Shown here piece after piece: positions 1 to 9,269 of a DNA stretch of 64,000 nucleotides. Origin of the DNA: an uncultured Pseudomonadales bacterium (GTDB lineage Bacteria > Pseudomonadota > Gammaproteobacteria > Pseudomonadales > Pseudohongiellaceae); assembly GCA_943842505.1 (NCBI GenBank), contig CALTDI010000003.1, forward strand, positions 58,914-122,913. The letters are read 5' to 3'. The number at the start of each line of letters is the position of its first letter. Positions within the stretch are counted from its first letter, which is position 1. A program made the translations under genes and the position numbers. A model generated the notes under the pieces. The model saw nothing but the letters and a program-made list of their open reading frames with translations. It did not search any database and was not told the origin of the DNA.

Positions 1-1
1 C

Positions 2-208
2 TTGCAGTACCTGCTCAAGCCCCAGCTTCGCAAACGCGTTGAACAGCCTAAATATGCTTTCCTTCGTCAATTGTCGATGTATGATATGCAGACGGGGGCA
101 GGAGCGAAGTCTTCCAGCGAAGATCTGCATGAGATAAAAAGCGGTCAAGTTGAACCGAAACCAGAACCAGAACATCGAATGAATAATAGCAGTGGTGAAA
201 CCGAATGA
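2..208 (+). CDS. C-terminal fragment of an unidentified protein upstream of tsdA
   Basis: The reading frame is open from the first bases of the window and ends at a TGA at 206-208, so this is most likely the tail of a longer gene that starts outside the window. The visible 68 residues are hydrophilic, end in a Glu/Pro/Lys-rich stretch, and contain no heme motif, membrane segment or other domain that I recognise. The stop overlaps the ATG of the next gene in an ATGA arrangement, which suggests translational coupling with the thiosulfate dehydrogenase and possibly a functional partnership. The function is unknown. Confidence 0.5.
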   Translation: MQYLLKPQLRKRVEQPKYAFLRQLSMYDMQTGAGAKSSSEDLHEIKSGQVEPKPEPEHRMNNSSGETE

Positions 209-1164
209 TTCAACCCAGCGTCGAATCAAAACAGCAAGGCCTCAGTCTGGTCGCGGCGATGGCGAGCAGCGCGGTACTTGGCATAGCCGTCATTGTGTTA
301 GCGCTATCGATGTATTCAGGCGAGGTCTCCACTGAGCAGGTGTTTGCCGAACCCAGTGTCGAATTCGGTAGGCGTCTGATTCGTGAAACGTCGGCCATGA
401 TGGGCCCGGGTCATGAAGATCCAGCTAAGCGGTTCTCTGGCAGCAATCTCGACTGCGCATCCTGTCACCTCGACACGGGCACGGAGCCGGGCACTCTCTC
501 CCTTCTGCTCGCGGACACCAAGTATCCCAGGTTTTCCGGCAGAGATGGTGTAGAGGGAGACCTGCGTGACCGCATCAACGGTTGCATGACACGAAGCATG
601 AATGGCACGGAGCTGGATCGTAATAGTATCGAAATGGTTTCCATGGAGATGTATATCAAGGGGCTCGCGAGCCAATATCAATTGATGGGCGATAGCAAAC
701 GATCCCCCGATGAGCCGCCGGCTTTTCAGGAGCCGAATCGTGCGGCGAGTCTTGAGGCTGGCGAGGTAGTATTTCAGGAAAGGTGCCAGGTCTGCCACGG
801 AGAAGATGGCGCAGGCTTGAAGCAGACGGGGGATTTAGCCGACGGCTATCTGTTTCCGCCGCTATGGGGGCCAGATAGTTTTAATAACGGAGCGGGCATG
901 ACGCGCCTACTCACTGCGGCTCGATTCATCAAGGCGCGAATGCCTCTGGGTCAGCCCGATCTGAGTGATGATGAGGCCTATGACGTGGCGGCCTACATGA
1001 ATTCCCATGAGCGCCCGGTTCGAGCGAACCTCGAAGTTGATTATCCCGACCTTACAAGGAAGCCGGTGGATAGCCCCTATCTACCCTATGCCGACAATTT
1101 TTCCCACGAGCAGCATAAGTTGGGCCCGTTCGAGCCTATTCGTGAGTACTATCGAAACTTGTAA
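205..1164 (+). CDS. tsdA: Thiosulfate dehydrogenase TsdA-like diheme cytochrome c
   Basis: Predicted periplasmic diheme cytochrome c that oxidises thiosulfate to tetrathionate or runs the reverse reaction. A single hydrophobic segment at residues 14-36 is a signal peptide or membrane anchor. Two CxxCH heme sites lie at residues 84-88 and 194-198. The segment around residues 124-133 matches the TsdA signature in which a cysteine (Cys127 here) is the unusual axial ligand of heme 1. The FPPLWG and MPLG segments further on are also typical of TsdA, and the Met near 246 is a candidate heme 2 ligand. At 319 residues it is close to the family length. It overlaps the upstream gene by four bases and is followed by a strong terminator. 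The axial Cys makes TsdA more likely than a generic diheme cytochrome. Confidence 0.85.
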   Translation: MIQPSVESKQQGLSLVAAMASSAVLGIAVIVLALSMYSGEVSTEQVFAEPSVEFGRRLIRETSAMMGPGHEDPAKRFSGSNLDCASCHLDTGTEPGTLSLLLADTKYPRFSGRDGVEGDLRDRINGCMTRSMNGTELDRNSIEMVSMEMYIKGLASQYQLMGDSKRSPDEPPAFQEPNRAASLEAGEVVFQERCQVCHGEDGAGLKQTGDLADGYLFPPLWGPDSFNNGAGMTRLLTAARFIKARMPLGQPDLSDDEAYDVAAYMNSHERPVRANLEVDYPDLTRKPVDSPYLPYADNFSHEQHKLGPFEPIREYYRNL

Positions 1165-1183
1165 GACGATCAGTAGCCAATAA

Positions 1184-1219
1184 AAAACGCCAGTGACCAA
1201 TCCTAGGCACTGGCGTTTT
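1184..1219. terminator. Bidirectional intrinsic terminator
   Basis: A 12-bp perfect stem (1184-1195 with 1208-1219) has a 12-nt loop, an A-run on the left edge and a T-run on the right. It lies between the convergent tsdA gene and the minus-strand DsrE-like gene and can serve both. Confidence 0.85.
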
Positions 1220-1299
1220 GTTTTCAGTCTTCTCAGCGTCTAATTTCTGATTACGCGAGTGGCGCTACCAGCATAGACCGTCTTTATGCGGAGTCAGAC

Positions 1300-1992
1300 T
1301 TAAGCTGAATACAACAGGCTATATCCGTATTCCTGACTGCGCGTTGCCGTAACAACTCCAGCTGGAACGAAGCGGCTATTGGATACATTGTTCGCTAGCA
1401 GCTCCGCATTGATCGCCTCAACATCGCCGCCGGTTGCCCGGGCTAGTCTGGTAGCGAAAGAGCGTGTCGCTTTACGGCAAATTGCGTAGCTGACACCCCT
1501 GGCGATCAATGAGTCGATGGTATTGCCTCGATTTCCGTAGTCGGATCGATTCAGATTCATGGGATTGACCATAAAGGCTTGATCGGTACTGCGATCCATC
1601 AGGTTCATCATCTGGCTGAACTGCTCGCCATAGTTGCCCCACATGGCATCGTTATAACCCAGAGGTGTTGAGCCATGGCGGAAACAGACCACAATTGAGA
1701 CGTCTGATTCTGCTCCGTCATAACCTTCTGCGTGGCCTACAAATATATTGTTGGCGTAATTCAATGCGGTAATGCCGCCCGATGTGCTGGAGGAGTCGAT
1801 GAAGACTCTGTGACTGGCGGAGTTTGCATCCATCCAGGCATCTTGTTCGTGGCGAGCCGGGGCAAAGCCATGATGAGCGCTATCACCGCTCGCAGCCTGA
1901 GCTGAAGAAGCGAGGGTGGCAGTAGTTGCCGCCAGCCCAACACCTGTTAGGAATCGGCGTCGTCCCTGCAGCTTATCGGTATTATTGCTCAT
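1300..1992 (-). CDS. Tat-exported DsrE-like protein of unknown function
   Basis: The protein starts with a twin-arginine signal (GRRRFLTG followed by an Ala-rich hydrophobic stretch ending near AQA). The mature part has a DsrE/DsrF-like layout: a strand-turn segment with FVGHAEGYDG, a hydrophobic IVVCFRHG strand, and a later YAICRKAT strand containing a Cys. DsrE-fold proteins handle sulfur or act as small periplasmic redox proteins in other bacteria, and TsdA is encoded next door, but a sulfur role is inference. ATG at 1992 is chosen because GGGAG lies just upstream of it; a TTG five codons earlier would overlap that ribosome site. The conserved DsrE active-site cysteine cannot be confirmed by eye. 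Confidence 0.55.
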   Translation of the reverse strand: MSNNTDKLQGRRRFLTGVGLAATTATLASSAQAASGDSAHHGFAPARHEQDAWMDANSASHRVFIDSSSTSGGITALNYANNIFVGHAEGYDGAESDVSIVVCFRHGSTPLGYNDAMWGNYGEQFSQMMNLMDRSTDQAFMVNPMNLNRSDYGNRGNTIDSLIARGVSYAICRKATRSFATRLARATGGDVEAINAELLANNVSNSRFVPAGVVTATRSQEYGYSLLYSA

Positions 1993-2368
1993 TATGTAAT
2001 CTCCCAAATTTGTCTTCTTTTAGTCTTGCTGGTTTATTGCTTCTATCGTTAGTGCGAGCTGGGTCGTTGTTGAATGCTATTCAATCTCGAATAGAGTCGA
2101 TTGTCGAGACTCTGCAGCCCGGTTTGTTGTTTCACCTCAAGATTATATAGGTAAATCTCACCGAGTTTTCTCTGGTTTTTGTAACAAAGTGCATCTAAAA
2201 AACTGGATCTGTCTTTCTGGACCTTTCAATTCTTGTCCTGTCCGGTAGGCCTTCCTCGGTAGCTAATGCGATCTAGATAATTGGGTAGATTGATCCATAC
2301 AGTTAAAACGAGACTATATAGGGGAGAAAAAAATGCGTCATAACAACCGAAGAAGGAAGTGAGTGAAG
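1993..2368. other. Divergent intergenic region upstream of mlaA
   Basis: About 376 bases separate the divergently transcribed DsrE-like gene and mlaA. It holds the ribosome site for each gene and a plausible promoter for mlaA, listed separately. No small gene or RNA was recognised. Confidence 0.5.
2290..2320 (+). promoter_or_regulatory. Possible sigma70-type promoter of mlaA
   Basis: TTGATC at 2290-2295 is followed after 17 bases by ACTATA (2313-2318), embedded in a CTATATA run, about 50 bases upstream of the start codon. This is a match by eye only. Confidence 0.35.
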
Positions 2369-3028
2369 ATGTACACCCTAGTTAAACCCCTTGCAATGTT
2401 GTTCTGCTCAGTTGTCTTCACCGGGTGTGCCGCAATGGGGGCTGATCCGCTAGAGCCTGTAAACAGGCAGCTCCAGGCGTTCAATAATGGGGCAGACAAG
2501 GTGCTGATTAAGCCTCTGGCGATGGGTTACGCGACAGTCATGCCCGACTCTGGTGAGCGTGCGGTACAGCGTTTTTTCAGCAATCTGGCGGAGCCCAACA
2601 CTGCCGCCAATCAGCTGCTGCAGGGCCGGCCAGCTCTCGCTCTAAACGATGCGGGGCGGTTCTTGATCAATAGCACTGTCGGATTGCTTGGCTTTTTTGA
2701 TGTCGCCCAGAACATGGGCTTGGCCAGACACAGCGAGGACTTCGGTCAAACTCTGGGTCTGTGGGGTATGCCAACCGGGCCCTATATAGTGTTTCCGTTC
2801 AGAGGCCCAACGACACTGCGCGATTTTGCGGGAGGTTACGCGGATACAGTGGCGTCGATTCCTCTAACGATAGATCACGTGCCTACACGAAATAGCCTGT
2901 TCGCCTTGCAGATCGTGACCTTGAGAGCCTCGTTGCTGAACACTCCCCAGTCCCCAACGGCGACAGATCGCTATGCGCTATTCAGAGATTTCTACTTACA
3001 GAGGCGCCAGGCACAGGTTCAGCAATAG
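2369..3028 (+). CDS. mlaA: MlaA (VacJ) outer-membrane phospholipid-retrieval lipoprotein
   Basis: MlaA is the outer-membrane lipoprotein of the Mla system, which removes phospholipids from the outer leaflet and passes them to the periplasmic carrier MlaC. A lipobox (VFTGC, Cys20) ends the signal peptide. The mature chain begins with the family hallmark DPLEPVNR and contains DAGRFLINSTVGLLGFFD and the GPYIVFPF segment. ATG at 2369 is preferred over GTG at 2363 because GGAAG sits nine bases before it. At 220 residues it is the usual length. No mlaBCDEF genes lie nearby, as is common for mlaA. Confidence 0.93.
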   Translation: MYTLVKPLAMLFCSVVFTGCAAMGADPLEPVNRQLQAFNNGADKVLIKPLAMGYATVMPDSGERAVQRFFSNLAEPNTAANQLLQGRPALALNDAGRFLINSTVGLLGFFDVAQNMGLARHSEDFGQTLGLWGMPTGPYIVFPFRGPTTLRDFAGGYADTVASIPLTIDHVPTRNSLFALQIVTLRASLLNTPQSPTATDRYALFRDFYLQRRQAQVQQ

Positions 3029-3184
3029 TGATCTGTGTCGTCTTGCTGTGCGTAATTTAGAACTGAGATCAAGACGCTTTGCCCTTTGGCATATACGTCA
3101 TGCCCTTGCCTCGTAGTGGGCGCCTGATTTTCACGGGGCACAAATAATCGGGTTTTAAGGTTATAGAATTCTAGAGACAACGAA

Positions 3185-3862
3185 ATGAAAAAATTATACC
3201 TAATGCTATTTCTTTTCTATGCCGCTAGCGCAAATGCTAATTTGGCGGATCAAGCTCGATGGGAGTTTGAGGTATTACTCGATGAAAAGAGAATTGGCTA
3301 CCATGACTTTAGTGTCAGTGAGGTCGATGGTGTGCAGACAGTTACAACGGAAGCCCGCTTCGATGTAAAACTACTCTTCGTTAATGTCTTTAGCTACAGA
3401 CATAAGAACACGGAAGTTTGGCGAGACAATTGCCTCGCTTCAATCAGTGCAGAAACAGCTGCAAATGGAAAAGATTTCATTGTTCGTGGTAGAGCAGATG
3501 CAGAAACGTTTCGGATGCGATCCGGATCCTTGGATAATGAATTGCCGGCCTGCATTATGACGTTCGCCTATTGGAATCCTGAGTTTCTGCGGGCGGATCA
3601 GCTCCTCAATAGCCAAACCGGTGAATATGAAAAGGTTTCTGTAGTCAGAGAGGGTGAGGAAGTGCTGGCGATAAAGGGGCAAGCTATTCAGGCGATTAGA
3701 TATTCACTGAGCCTGGCAGCAGGACCGATAAGTCTCTGGTACGCCGCCGACGATCACCGCTGGTTGGCGCTAGAGTCTGTTGTAAAGGGAGGGAAAGTCC
3801 TCCGATACGAGCCAGTTAATTTACCGCGAACATTGGGCTCTTCCTATGCACTTGGCGGATAG
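3185..3862 (+). CDS. Exported DUF6134 family protein
   Basis: A short Sec signal (about residues 1-18, ending ANA) precedes a beta-rich protein. The family pattern is visible: WEFEVLLDEKRIGYHDFSV, a second strand block around LLFVNVFSYRHKNTEVW, then NCLASISAET. This matches DUF6134 proteins, which have no assigned function. The gene lies only 21 bases before a lipocalin lipoprotein gene on the same strand, so the two are probably an operon and may act together on a lipid or hydrophobic ligand in the envelope. That role is inference from the neighbour. Confidence 0.8.
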   Translation: MKKLYLMLFLFYAASANANLADQARWEFEVLLDEKRIGYHDFSVSEVDGVQTVTTEARFDVKLLFVNVFSYRHKNTEVWRDNCLASISAETAANGKDFIVRGRADAETFRMRSGSLDNELPACIMTFAYWNPEFLRADQLLNSQTGEYEKVSVVREGEEVLAIKGQAIQAIRYSLSLAAGPISLWYAADDHRWLALESVVKGGKVLRYEPVNLPRTLGSSYALGG

Positions 3863-3883
3863 ATTTTTCAAAGAGGATTGTAC

Positions 3884-4420
3884 ATGGGAATCCAAAAAGC
3901 ATTGCTGGTGGTCGGCATGATACTGGTCGGTGGCTGTCAGACTGCCTCGAATCCACCACCTATTAGGACGGCGGAATCAGTCGATCTCAGCAGGTTCGCG
4001 GGTGACTGGTTTGTCATAGCCAATATTCCTACCTTCATTGAAACAGATGCCTACAATGCGGTTGAAAGTTATGCTGAACCGGTGAATGGAAGGGTTGCCA
4101 CTACGTTCACCTTTAATAAAGGCGGTTTTGAAGGCGATCAAAAAACCTATCATCCAACGGCCTTTATACGAGAAGACTCTGGCAATGCGGTTTGGGGAAT
4201 GCAGTTCGTCTGGCCTATCAAGGCCGAGTATAGAATCGTCTACATAGATCCAGATTATCAGTTCACAATTATTGGCAGAACCAAGCGCGACTATGTCTGG
4301 TTGATGGCCAGACAGCCTGTCATCGCTGACGGTGATTATGAGCGATTGCTCAGCATCATTGAGCAAGAGGGTTATGACCTGGATAAACTGCGCCTTGTGC
4401 CGCAGCAGTCTGTCCGCTAG
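3884..4420 (+). CDS. Blc-like bacterial lipocalin lipoprotein
   Basis: An outer-membrane lipocalin that binds lipid-like ligands in related bacteria. The signal peptide ends in a lipobox (LVGGC, Cys18). The first strand carries the lipocalin GxW motif (FAGDWFVIANIPTF). Further strands include the MQFVWPIKAEYRIVYID and YVWLMARQP segments typical of bacterial Blc, and the C-terminal helix follows. ATG at 3884 is chosen over the TTG at 3878 because AGAGG lies at a proper distance. The gene follows a DUF6134 gene by 21 bases in an apparent two-gene operon. The length of 178 residues is normal. Confidence 0.88.
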   Translation: MGIQKALLVVGMILVGGCQTASNPPPIRTAESVDLSRFAGDWFVIANIPTFIETDAYNAVESYAEPVNGRVATTFTFNKGGFEGDQKTYHPTAFIREDSGNAVWGMQFVWPIKAEYRIVYIDPDYQFTIIGRTKRDYVWLMARQPVIADGDYERLLSIIEQEGYDLDKLRLVPQQSVR

Positions 4421-4511
4421 TGCTTAGGTTACTAGAGCTGACCTGCTTTGCTGTAACAATCCTGTTAGGGGCTTTGGTTTGTAGACAAAGTGTCAGAACA
4501 AATTCTTCTGA

Positions 4512-5663
4512 GTGCCTCCTTTCATGAAAAATCTAGCCCTTGCTCGAAACCGAGCTGTCGCCGCATTAAAAATGTTATATGTGGCCGATTCGCTGGCCAT
4601 GCCGGTGCACTGGTACTACAACCCTATGGATATCTACAGGCAATTTCGCGGTGGCATTGCACACTTCGAAGATGCGCCAGGTTTTCACCCTTCTTCTATC
4701 ATGTCATTGCATTCGACCAGTAAAGGAGGGCGCGGAGCGAGAGGATCAAAAGGGTCAAGCGGGTGGAGAGGAGCGGCGGGTCCAACCAAGCAAATTGTCG
4801 GCGATGTGATTCTAATTGGTAAGCGCAAATTCTGGAATCAGCCGAATCAGCACTATCACCAGGGCATGCGTGCCGGTGAAAATACATTGAATGCCCACTG
4901 CGCTCGAGCCGTTACCAGAATGTTAGTCGACAGCGCAGGGCGCTATGACGAGGGGGCATTTCTCGATGCGTATATCGAGCTACTGACCGCCGATCCGCCC
5001 ATGCACCCGGATACCTATGCCGAGTCTTATCACCGTGGCTTCTTTGCAAATCTTGAAGCAGGCAAGCCTCGCCATAAATGCGGCGCCGTCACCCATGACA
5101 CGCCGTCTATTGGAGGGCTTGTCTGTATTGCCCCCATTGTTTTTTCAGAACGACTGCGCGGAACGTCGTTGGATGCCGTGCAGGAAATCTGTCAGGGCCA
5201 TCTGAAGCTCACCCACCCAGACCAATACCTGGCGAAAGTATGCAGAGACTATGTGGGGCTGCTAGACGATCTTCTCTTTCTCGATGAGTCGGAATCTGCC
5301 CAGCAGTTGATCAGTGCCTGGAGTAAGCGCAGTATAAGTTTGCAGTTGTCAGAGTTGATCGGCAAGATTTATAGCGACAACGATGTGGTGGGCAAGCTTT
5401 TCTCATCGGCCTGTTACATCACCGACTCCTGGCCCAGCGTTCTCTATCTCGCCTACAAATATTGCGACTCACCGGAAGCCGGTTTGATATCGAACACGAA
5501 TCTGGGCGGCGACAATGTGCATCGCGGGGCCGTGTTGGCGACTCTGCTGGGGTTGGCCAGTGGCGAGACGCTAGCAGATCATTTTTCACAACTTGTGGAT
5601 CATGTGGCGATTGAGCTTGAGATCACACAGCTTGTAGAGGCGGTCAGTAGCAATGCCCAGTAG
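4512..5663 (+). CDS. Atypical ADP-ribosylglycohydrolase family protein
   Basis: The overall plan is that of the ADP-ribosylglycohydrolase (DraG/ARH) family: an N-terminal helix with VADSLAMPVHW in place of the usual GDALGAP, a central GAVTHDTPSIGG segment, and a C-terminal NLGGDNVHRGAVLATLLG helix. In canonical enzymes these segments carry the two Mg-binding acidic clusters. Here several of the usual acidic positions are replaced, so ADP-ribose hydrolysis cannot be assumed. Residues 72-92 form a Gly-X-Y collagen-like loop. The start is uncertain: GTG at 4512 or ATG at 4524, neither with a clear ribosome site. It is probably cytosolic, as no signal is seen. Confidence 0.75.
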   Translation: MPPFMKNLALARNRAVAALKMLYVADSLAMPVHWYYNPMDIYRQFRGGIAHFEDAPGFHPSSIMSLHSTSKGGRGARGSKGSSGWRGAAGPTKQIVGDVILIGKRKFWNQPNQHYHQGMRAGENTLNAHCARAVTRMLVDSAGRYDEGAFLDAYIELLTADPPMHPDTYAESYHRGFFANLEAGKPRHKCGAVTHDTPSIGGLVCIAPIVFSERLRGTSLDAVQEICQGHLKLTHPDQYLAKVCRDYVGLLDDLLFLDESESAQQLISAWSKRSISLQLSELIGKIYSDNDVVGKLFSSACYITDSWPSVLYLAYKYCDSPEAGLISNTNLGGDNVHRGAVLATLLGLASGETLADHFSQLVDHVAIELEITQLVEAVSSNAQ

Positions 5664-5837
5664 CAGTAAATGGCGGGTGCAGCTAAGTCTCTCGCTTTAC
5701 TAACCGGCGCAAAAGTTGGCGGCTTTTGCTATCGATGCTGAGGTAGGCTGATGGTAAATGTGCTGTAGGTGCCTTTTGCGTTTGTGGATTGCGACGGATC
5801 GCTATATGCAATGATTAACTAACAACCTACTTTGCGC

Positions 5838-6515
5838 TTAGCGTCTGTTCGATCGGAACAGATGAGGGTTCTTCTCAATAAAACTGTCTATCCATTTTTC
5901 CAGGAAGGAATCCCGTTCCCTCGTCTTTAAGAACCCCCAGCCGAGTATGGAGATAATTAATGCGCCGACGCCGTCGACGATAAGATCCCACATGGTGTCA
6001 ACAATTCCGCTCTTTTGCATGTTCATGCCGAATAGCTGGTCCATGGAAAATTCAAATATTTCCCAGACTGCGCCCATGCCCATTGCAAATATAAAGGCAA
6101 AGAAGGCGATGAACTTTGGATGCAGGTCTAGCTCAATATCTTCTTTTTCGTTAAGCACATAGACCAAGAGGAAGCCCAGAATTCCCAAAAGAAAACCAGA
6201 TCCGGTGTGCAGAACAATATCCCACCACCAGAACCGGGCGTAGTAGCCTTGCACTTCGCCAAGGAAAAGTGACATGTACACAAACACTACCGCCAGGGAT
6301 TCAAACTCATGAGGAATCTTTACCTGAAAGCGCTGACCTAAAAGCAGGGGAAGGAAGGTGATGCACAGAATGATGGCCACTTCGATAGCGGCCTGATACC
6401 GACCCTGCAGGACCAGAAGGCCTGTACCTAGCGCCAGGACCAATTTTAAAAAATAGGAGACCCGCCTGTGGGCGAGGTAATTCAAGGCATCTGTCGGAAA
6501 GTTAGAAGGAGCCAT
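5838..6515 (-). CDS. Integral membrane protein, YjdF/DUF2238-like
   Basis: About six hydrophobic segments span the 225 residues. The core WWWDIVLHTGSGFLLGILGF followed by a helix with MGAVWEIFEFSMDQLFG and a DTMWDLIVDGVGA motif is characteristic of the YjdF/DUF2238 group of inner-membrane proteins, whose function is not known. Conserved Asp, His and Glu residues inside membrane segments hint at ion or metal handling, but that is speculation. It is encoded alone on the minus strand, divergent from the next small membrane protein gene. Confidence 0.65.
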   Translation of the reverse strand: MAPSNFPTDALNYLAHRRVSYFLKLVLALGTGLLVLQGRYQAAIEVAIILCITFLPLLLGQRFQVKIPHEFESLAVVFVYMSLFLGEVQGYYARFWWWDIVLHTGSGFLLGILGFLLVYVLNEKEDIELDLHPKFIAFFAFIFAMGMGAVWEIFEFSMDQLFGMNMQKSGIVDTMWDLIVDGVGALIISILGWGFLKTRERDSFLEKWIDSFIEKNPHLFRSNRR

Positions 6516-6636
6516 AGGCTGATTAGTATGGGGTAATAAGGCTGAATGAACAACATCAATAGGCTAACAATCTCCCTGTTTAGACAGGTGAGTATGATAC
6601 AGTTAGCGCATTATAGTTACTGATTTAGGTCTGCGT

Positions 6637-7047
6637 ATGTTGGAGTTTTTTCAGGAGAATGAGAGCCTGATCTTGATACTTGGCATAGTGTCTGTGATCA
6701 GTTTTTTGGGTACCCTGGCTTTTATTCCCTGGTTTATCATCAGGATTCCTGCGGATTATTTTTCGGCATCGAGGCGTGGCTCACTGCTCCCGGATGGGAT
6801 TCCGCCCTCTCTCAAAGTTTTGGCTTTTCTGGTCAAGAATATTATCGGTTTGATTATTGTGCTCCTGGGAATCGCGATGTTGGTGCTTCCCGGTCAAGGC
6901 CTGTTGATGATCCTGATCGGCCTGGCGTTAGTCGAATTTCCGGGTAAATATAAACTGGAGCGCTGGTTGATTTCTCGGGAGCCTGTCTATAAGTCGGCGA
7001 ATTGGCTGCGGGAAAAAGGTCACAAAGAACCCTTGGTGATCGAATGA
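6637..7047 (+). CDS. Small inner-membrane protein, PGPGW-like
   Basis: A 136-residue protein with two to three hydrophobic segments (about residues 9-35, 63-80 and 80-100). The segment LVLPGQGLLMILIGLALVEFPGKY resembles the PGPGW-type transmembrane family, where a short Pro-Gly turn joins two helices, but here the turn reads PGQG. The family has no known function. The C-terminal tail is basic and hydrophilic. It is a single gene between a divergent membrane-protein gene and the convergent malic enzyme gene. No ribosome site of note precedes the ATG. Confidence 0.6.
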   Translation: MLEFFQENESLILILGIVSVISFLGTLAFIPWFIIRIPADYFSASRRGSLLPDGIPPSLKVLAFLVKNIIGLIIVLLGIAMLVLPGQGLLMILIGLALVEFPGKYKLERWLISREPVYKSANWLREKGHKEPLVIE

Positions 7048-7186
7048 ATAGCGCCGTGTCTTTTCTGCCGGCCAGCTTCAAGTAGGTCGACTCTTAGGTC
7101 GACCGGGATTCATCAGCTAGTAGAGCGAATCTGATGAACCCTTTGTTGCCGGACCTCTCTTGCTAGTTCTTTGGGGCTAGGCAGAC

Positions 7187-8887
7187 TTATCTGGCGCGAG
7201 TCGCAATTCTGCGATATTCCCTATAGGCAGGGACCCAGAAGTTTCTTTCGATAGCGGCAAGCAGCTCCTCGTCGCTCATGTCCCGTGCCAGTTCCTGTGC
7301 GATTGCGGTCTTAGCAACCTTGAAGGCGATCTTGCGACTGATCTGCGGCAGCGAGGTCAGTGGCGGAAGTACCGAGCTGGATTGATCTTCCTGGCCGGGT
7401 GACAACTCAGCCAGCGTCGTGCTCGCCACCATCAACATCTCGTCGCTGACCAGTCTTGCCTTACAGGCAATAATGCCTAGGCCCACCCCAGGGAATACAT
7501 AACTGTTGTTACATTGAGAGATTTCGTATTTTTCGCCATTGTATTCCACCGCCTCGAATGGACTTCCGGTCGCTACTATAGCCTTGCCATCTGTCCAGGC
7601 AACGACGTCCCGCGGGTGCGCTTCTACATGCTGGGATGGATTGCTCAGTGGCAGGATGATCGGGCGCGGGCAGCTTGCATGCATCTTGCGAATCACCTCT
7701 TCGGTGAACAAGCCGGGTTTGCCGGAAACGCCAATCAAGATGCTGGCTTCGGTATTGGCGACGACATCGAGCAGGCTAGGATAATCGCCGCCTTCGGCAA
7801 GATCCCAATCCCTTAGCGCCGACTGAGGCTGTACAAGAAGTTCCTGAAAGTCGAGCAGGTTTGGCATGCCTTCGGTTAGCAAGCCGAAGCGGTCAACCAT
7901 GAATACTCTGGCCCTCGCCTCGGCATCGCTTAGGCCTTCAGTAAGCATCGCGCTGATAATGAGTTCAGCAATACCGCAGCCGGCGGACCCAGACCCGACG
8001 AATACGATCTTCTGATCGCTAAGGGCCTCGCCTTTTTTACGGCAGGCAGAGAGCAGTGAGCCCAGAGTTACGGCGGCGGTGCCTTGAATGTCATCATTGA
8101 AACAACACACGCGTTCGCGGTGGCGCTGCAGGATCGGCATCGCATTGGGCTGTGCGAAGTCCTCAAACTGGATCAGCACGCCGGGCCAGCGCTCCTGAGC
8201 GGCATCGATAAATTGATCGACGAAGTCATTGTATTCCTCCTTGCCGATGCGCGGATGGCGCATGCCCATGTAATAGGGGTCATCTAAAAGCGTTTGGTTG
8301 TTGGTTCCAACATCCAGCGCCACGGGCAGTGTATAGGCAGGGCTGATGCCGCCGCAGGATGTATAGATAGACAGTTTGCCAATGGCGATGCCCATGCCGC
8401 CGATGCCCTGATCGCCCAGGCCCAACACGCGTTCGCCGTCGGTGACCACGATGACCTTGACCTTGTCTTTGGTAACACTGCGCAGGATGTCATGCATGAA
8501 TTCGCGCTCTTCATAGGAGACAAATATGCCGCGTGCGCTACGGTAGATATCGGAAAAGTGTTCGCAGGCTTCGCCCACCGTAGGCGTGTAGATGATGGGG
8601 AGCATCTCTACCAGGTGTTCGTTCAGTAAACGATAGAACAGTGTTTCGTTATTATCCTGAACTACGCGCAGGTAGATGTGTTTGTTGATGGGCTCATCGA
8701 AACTTTTATACTGCATATAAGCCCGCTTCACCTGCTCCTCAATATTCTCGTAGCGCGGTGGTAACAGGCCGATCAGATTAAAAGCGCGTCGCTCCTTCTC
8801 TGAGAATGCCGAGCCTTTGTTCAGCATTGGCGTTTCTAGTAGGGCGGGGCCTGCGTAGGAAATATAGATGGGCTTGCTGCTTGTCAT
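7187..8887 (-). CDS. maeA: NAD-dependent malic enzyme (MaeA/SfcA type)
   Basis: Cytosolic oxidative decarboxylation of malate to pyruvate with NAD (EC 1.1.1.38). The 566 residues match the long bacterial/eukaryotic malic enzyme class. Visible motifs are [16 protein letters not shown] with the catalytic Tyr, [17 protein letters not shown], the metal-site [21 protein letters not shown], the dinucleotide fold [13 protein letters not shown], and [13 protein letters not shown] good AGAGAG ribosome site precedes the ATG. The gene stands alone and would link the TCA cycle to pyruvate during growth on organic acids. Confidence 0.95.
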   Translation of the reverse strand: MTSSKPIYISYAGPALLETPMLNKGSAFSEKERRAFNLIGLLPPRYENIEEQVKRAYMQYKSFDEPINKHIYLRVVQDNNETLFYRLLNEHLVEMLPIIYTPTVGEACEHFSDIYRSARGIFVSYEEREFMHDILRSVTKDKVKVIVVTDGERVLGLGDQGIGGMGIAIGKLSIYTSCGGISPAYTLPVALDVGTNNQTLLDDPYYMGMRHPRIGKEEYNDFVDQFIDAAQERWPGVLIQFEDFAQPNAMPILQRHRERVCCFNDDIQGTAAVTLGSLLSACRKKGEALSDQKIVFVGSGSAGCGIAELIISAMLTEGLSDAEARARVFMVDRFGLLTEGMPNLLDFQELLVQPQSALRDWDLAEGGDYPSLLDVVANTEASILIGVSGKPGLFTEEVIRKMHASCPRPIILPLSNPSQHVEAHPRDVVAWTDGKAIVATGSPFEAVEYNGEKYEISQCNNSYVFPGVGLGIIACKARLVSDEMLMVASTTLAELSPGQEDQSSSVLPPLTSLPQISRKIAFKVAKTAIAQELARDMSDEELLAAIERNFWVPAYREYRRIATRAR

Positions 8888-9269
8888 GTGTCTCTCTTAA
8901 GGTTCGAATAAAGCATGGTCTGAAATTAGGGCGGCTTATGTATATAGCGTCTACCTGGAATACTCTCTGAAGTGAGAATACGCCGACTCATGGGCATTGT
9001 CTTTATCAATGCAGTCACTATTGTAATTCAGAATCAGGTTCAGTTCTCGGGCTGATCTTGCAGTCGCTTATACAGTCTCAGCTGCTAGCTGACTCAATCT
9101 CTCTTGCACGGGCTTAGTTTGCCACGGCCGTGAGGCAGGCATTCGATTGGCGGCTAGCGTAAGCAAAGTTCTGCGCTGCCAAGCGCTTGCATTCATAAAC
9201 ATGGTTCACGCTTCCGTTCTAGTGTATTTTTAGGCAGATGAATCCATAAAAAGAATAGGAAGGTTCACT
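8888..9269. other. Intergenic region between maeA and the cytochrome c gene
   Basis: About 380 bases lie between two divergently transcribed genes, so promoters for both are expected here. I see the AGGAAGG ribosome site of the cytochrome gene just before 9270 but no convincing promoter pair, hairpin or small gene. Confidence 0.4.

Noticed and set aside
316..798. Long minus-strand frame (160 codons) inside tsdA
   Set aside because: It is fully antisense to a well-supported gene, has no recognisable family and its composition follows the opposite-strand codon bias.
4734..4796. Collagen-like surface protein
   Set aside because: Only about seven Gly-X-Y triplets are present, inside a protein with an ADP-ribosylglycohydrolase fold and no export signal.
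7085..7104. GGTCGAC ... GGTCGACC hairpin-like sequence after the small membrane-protein gene
   Set aside because: The unit is itself palindromic (GTCGAC), there is no T-run and the stem is short, so it is not called a terminator.
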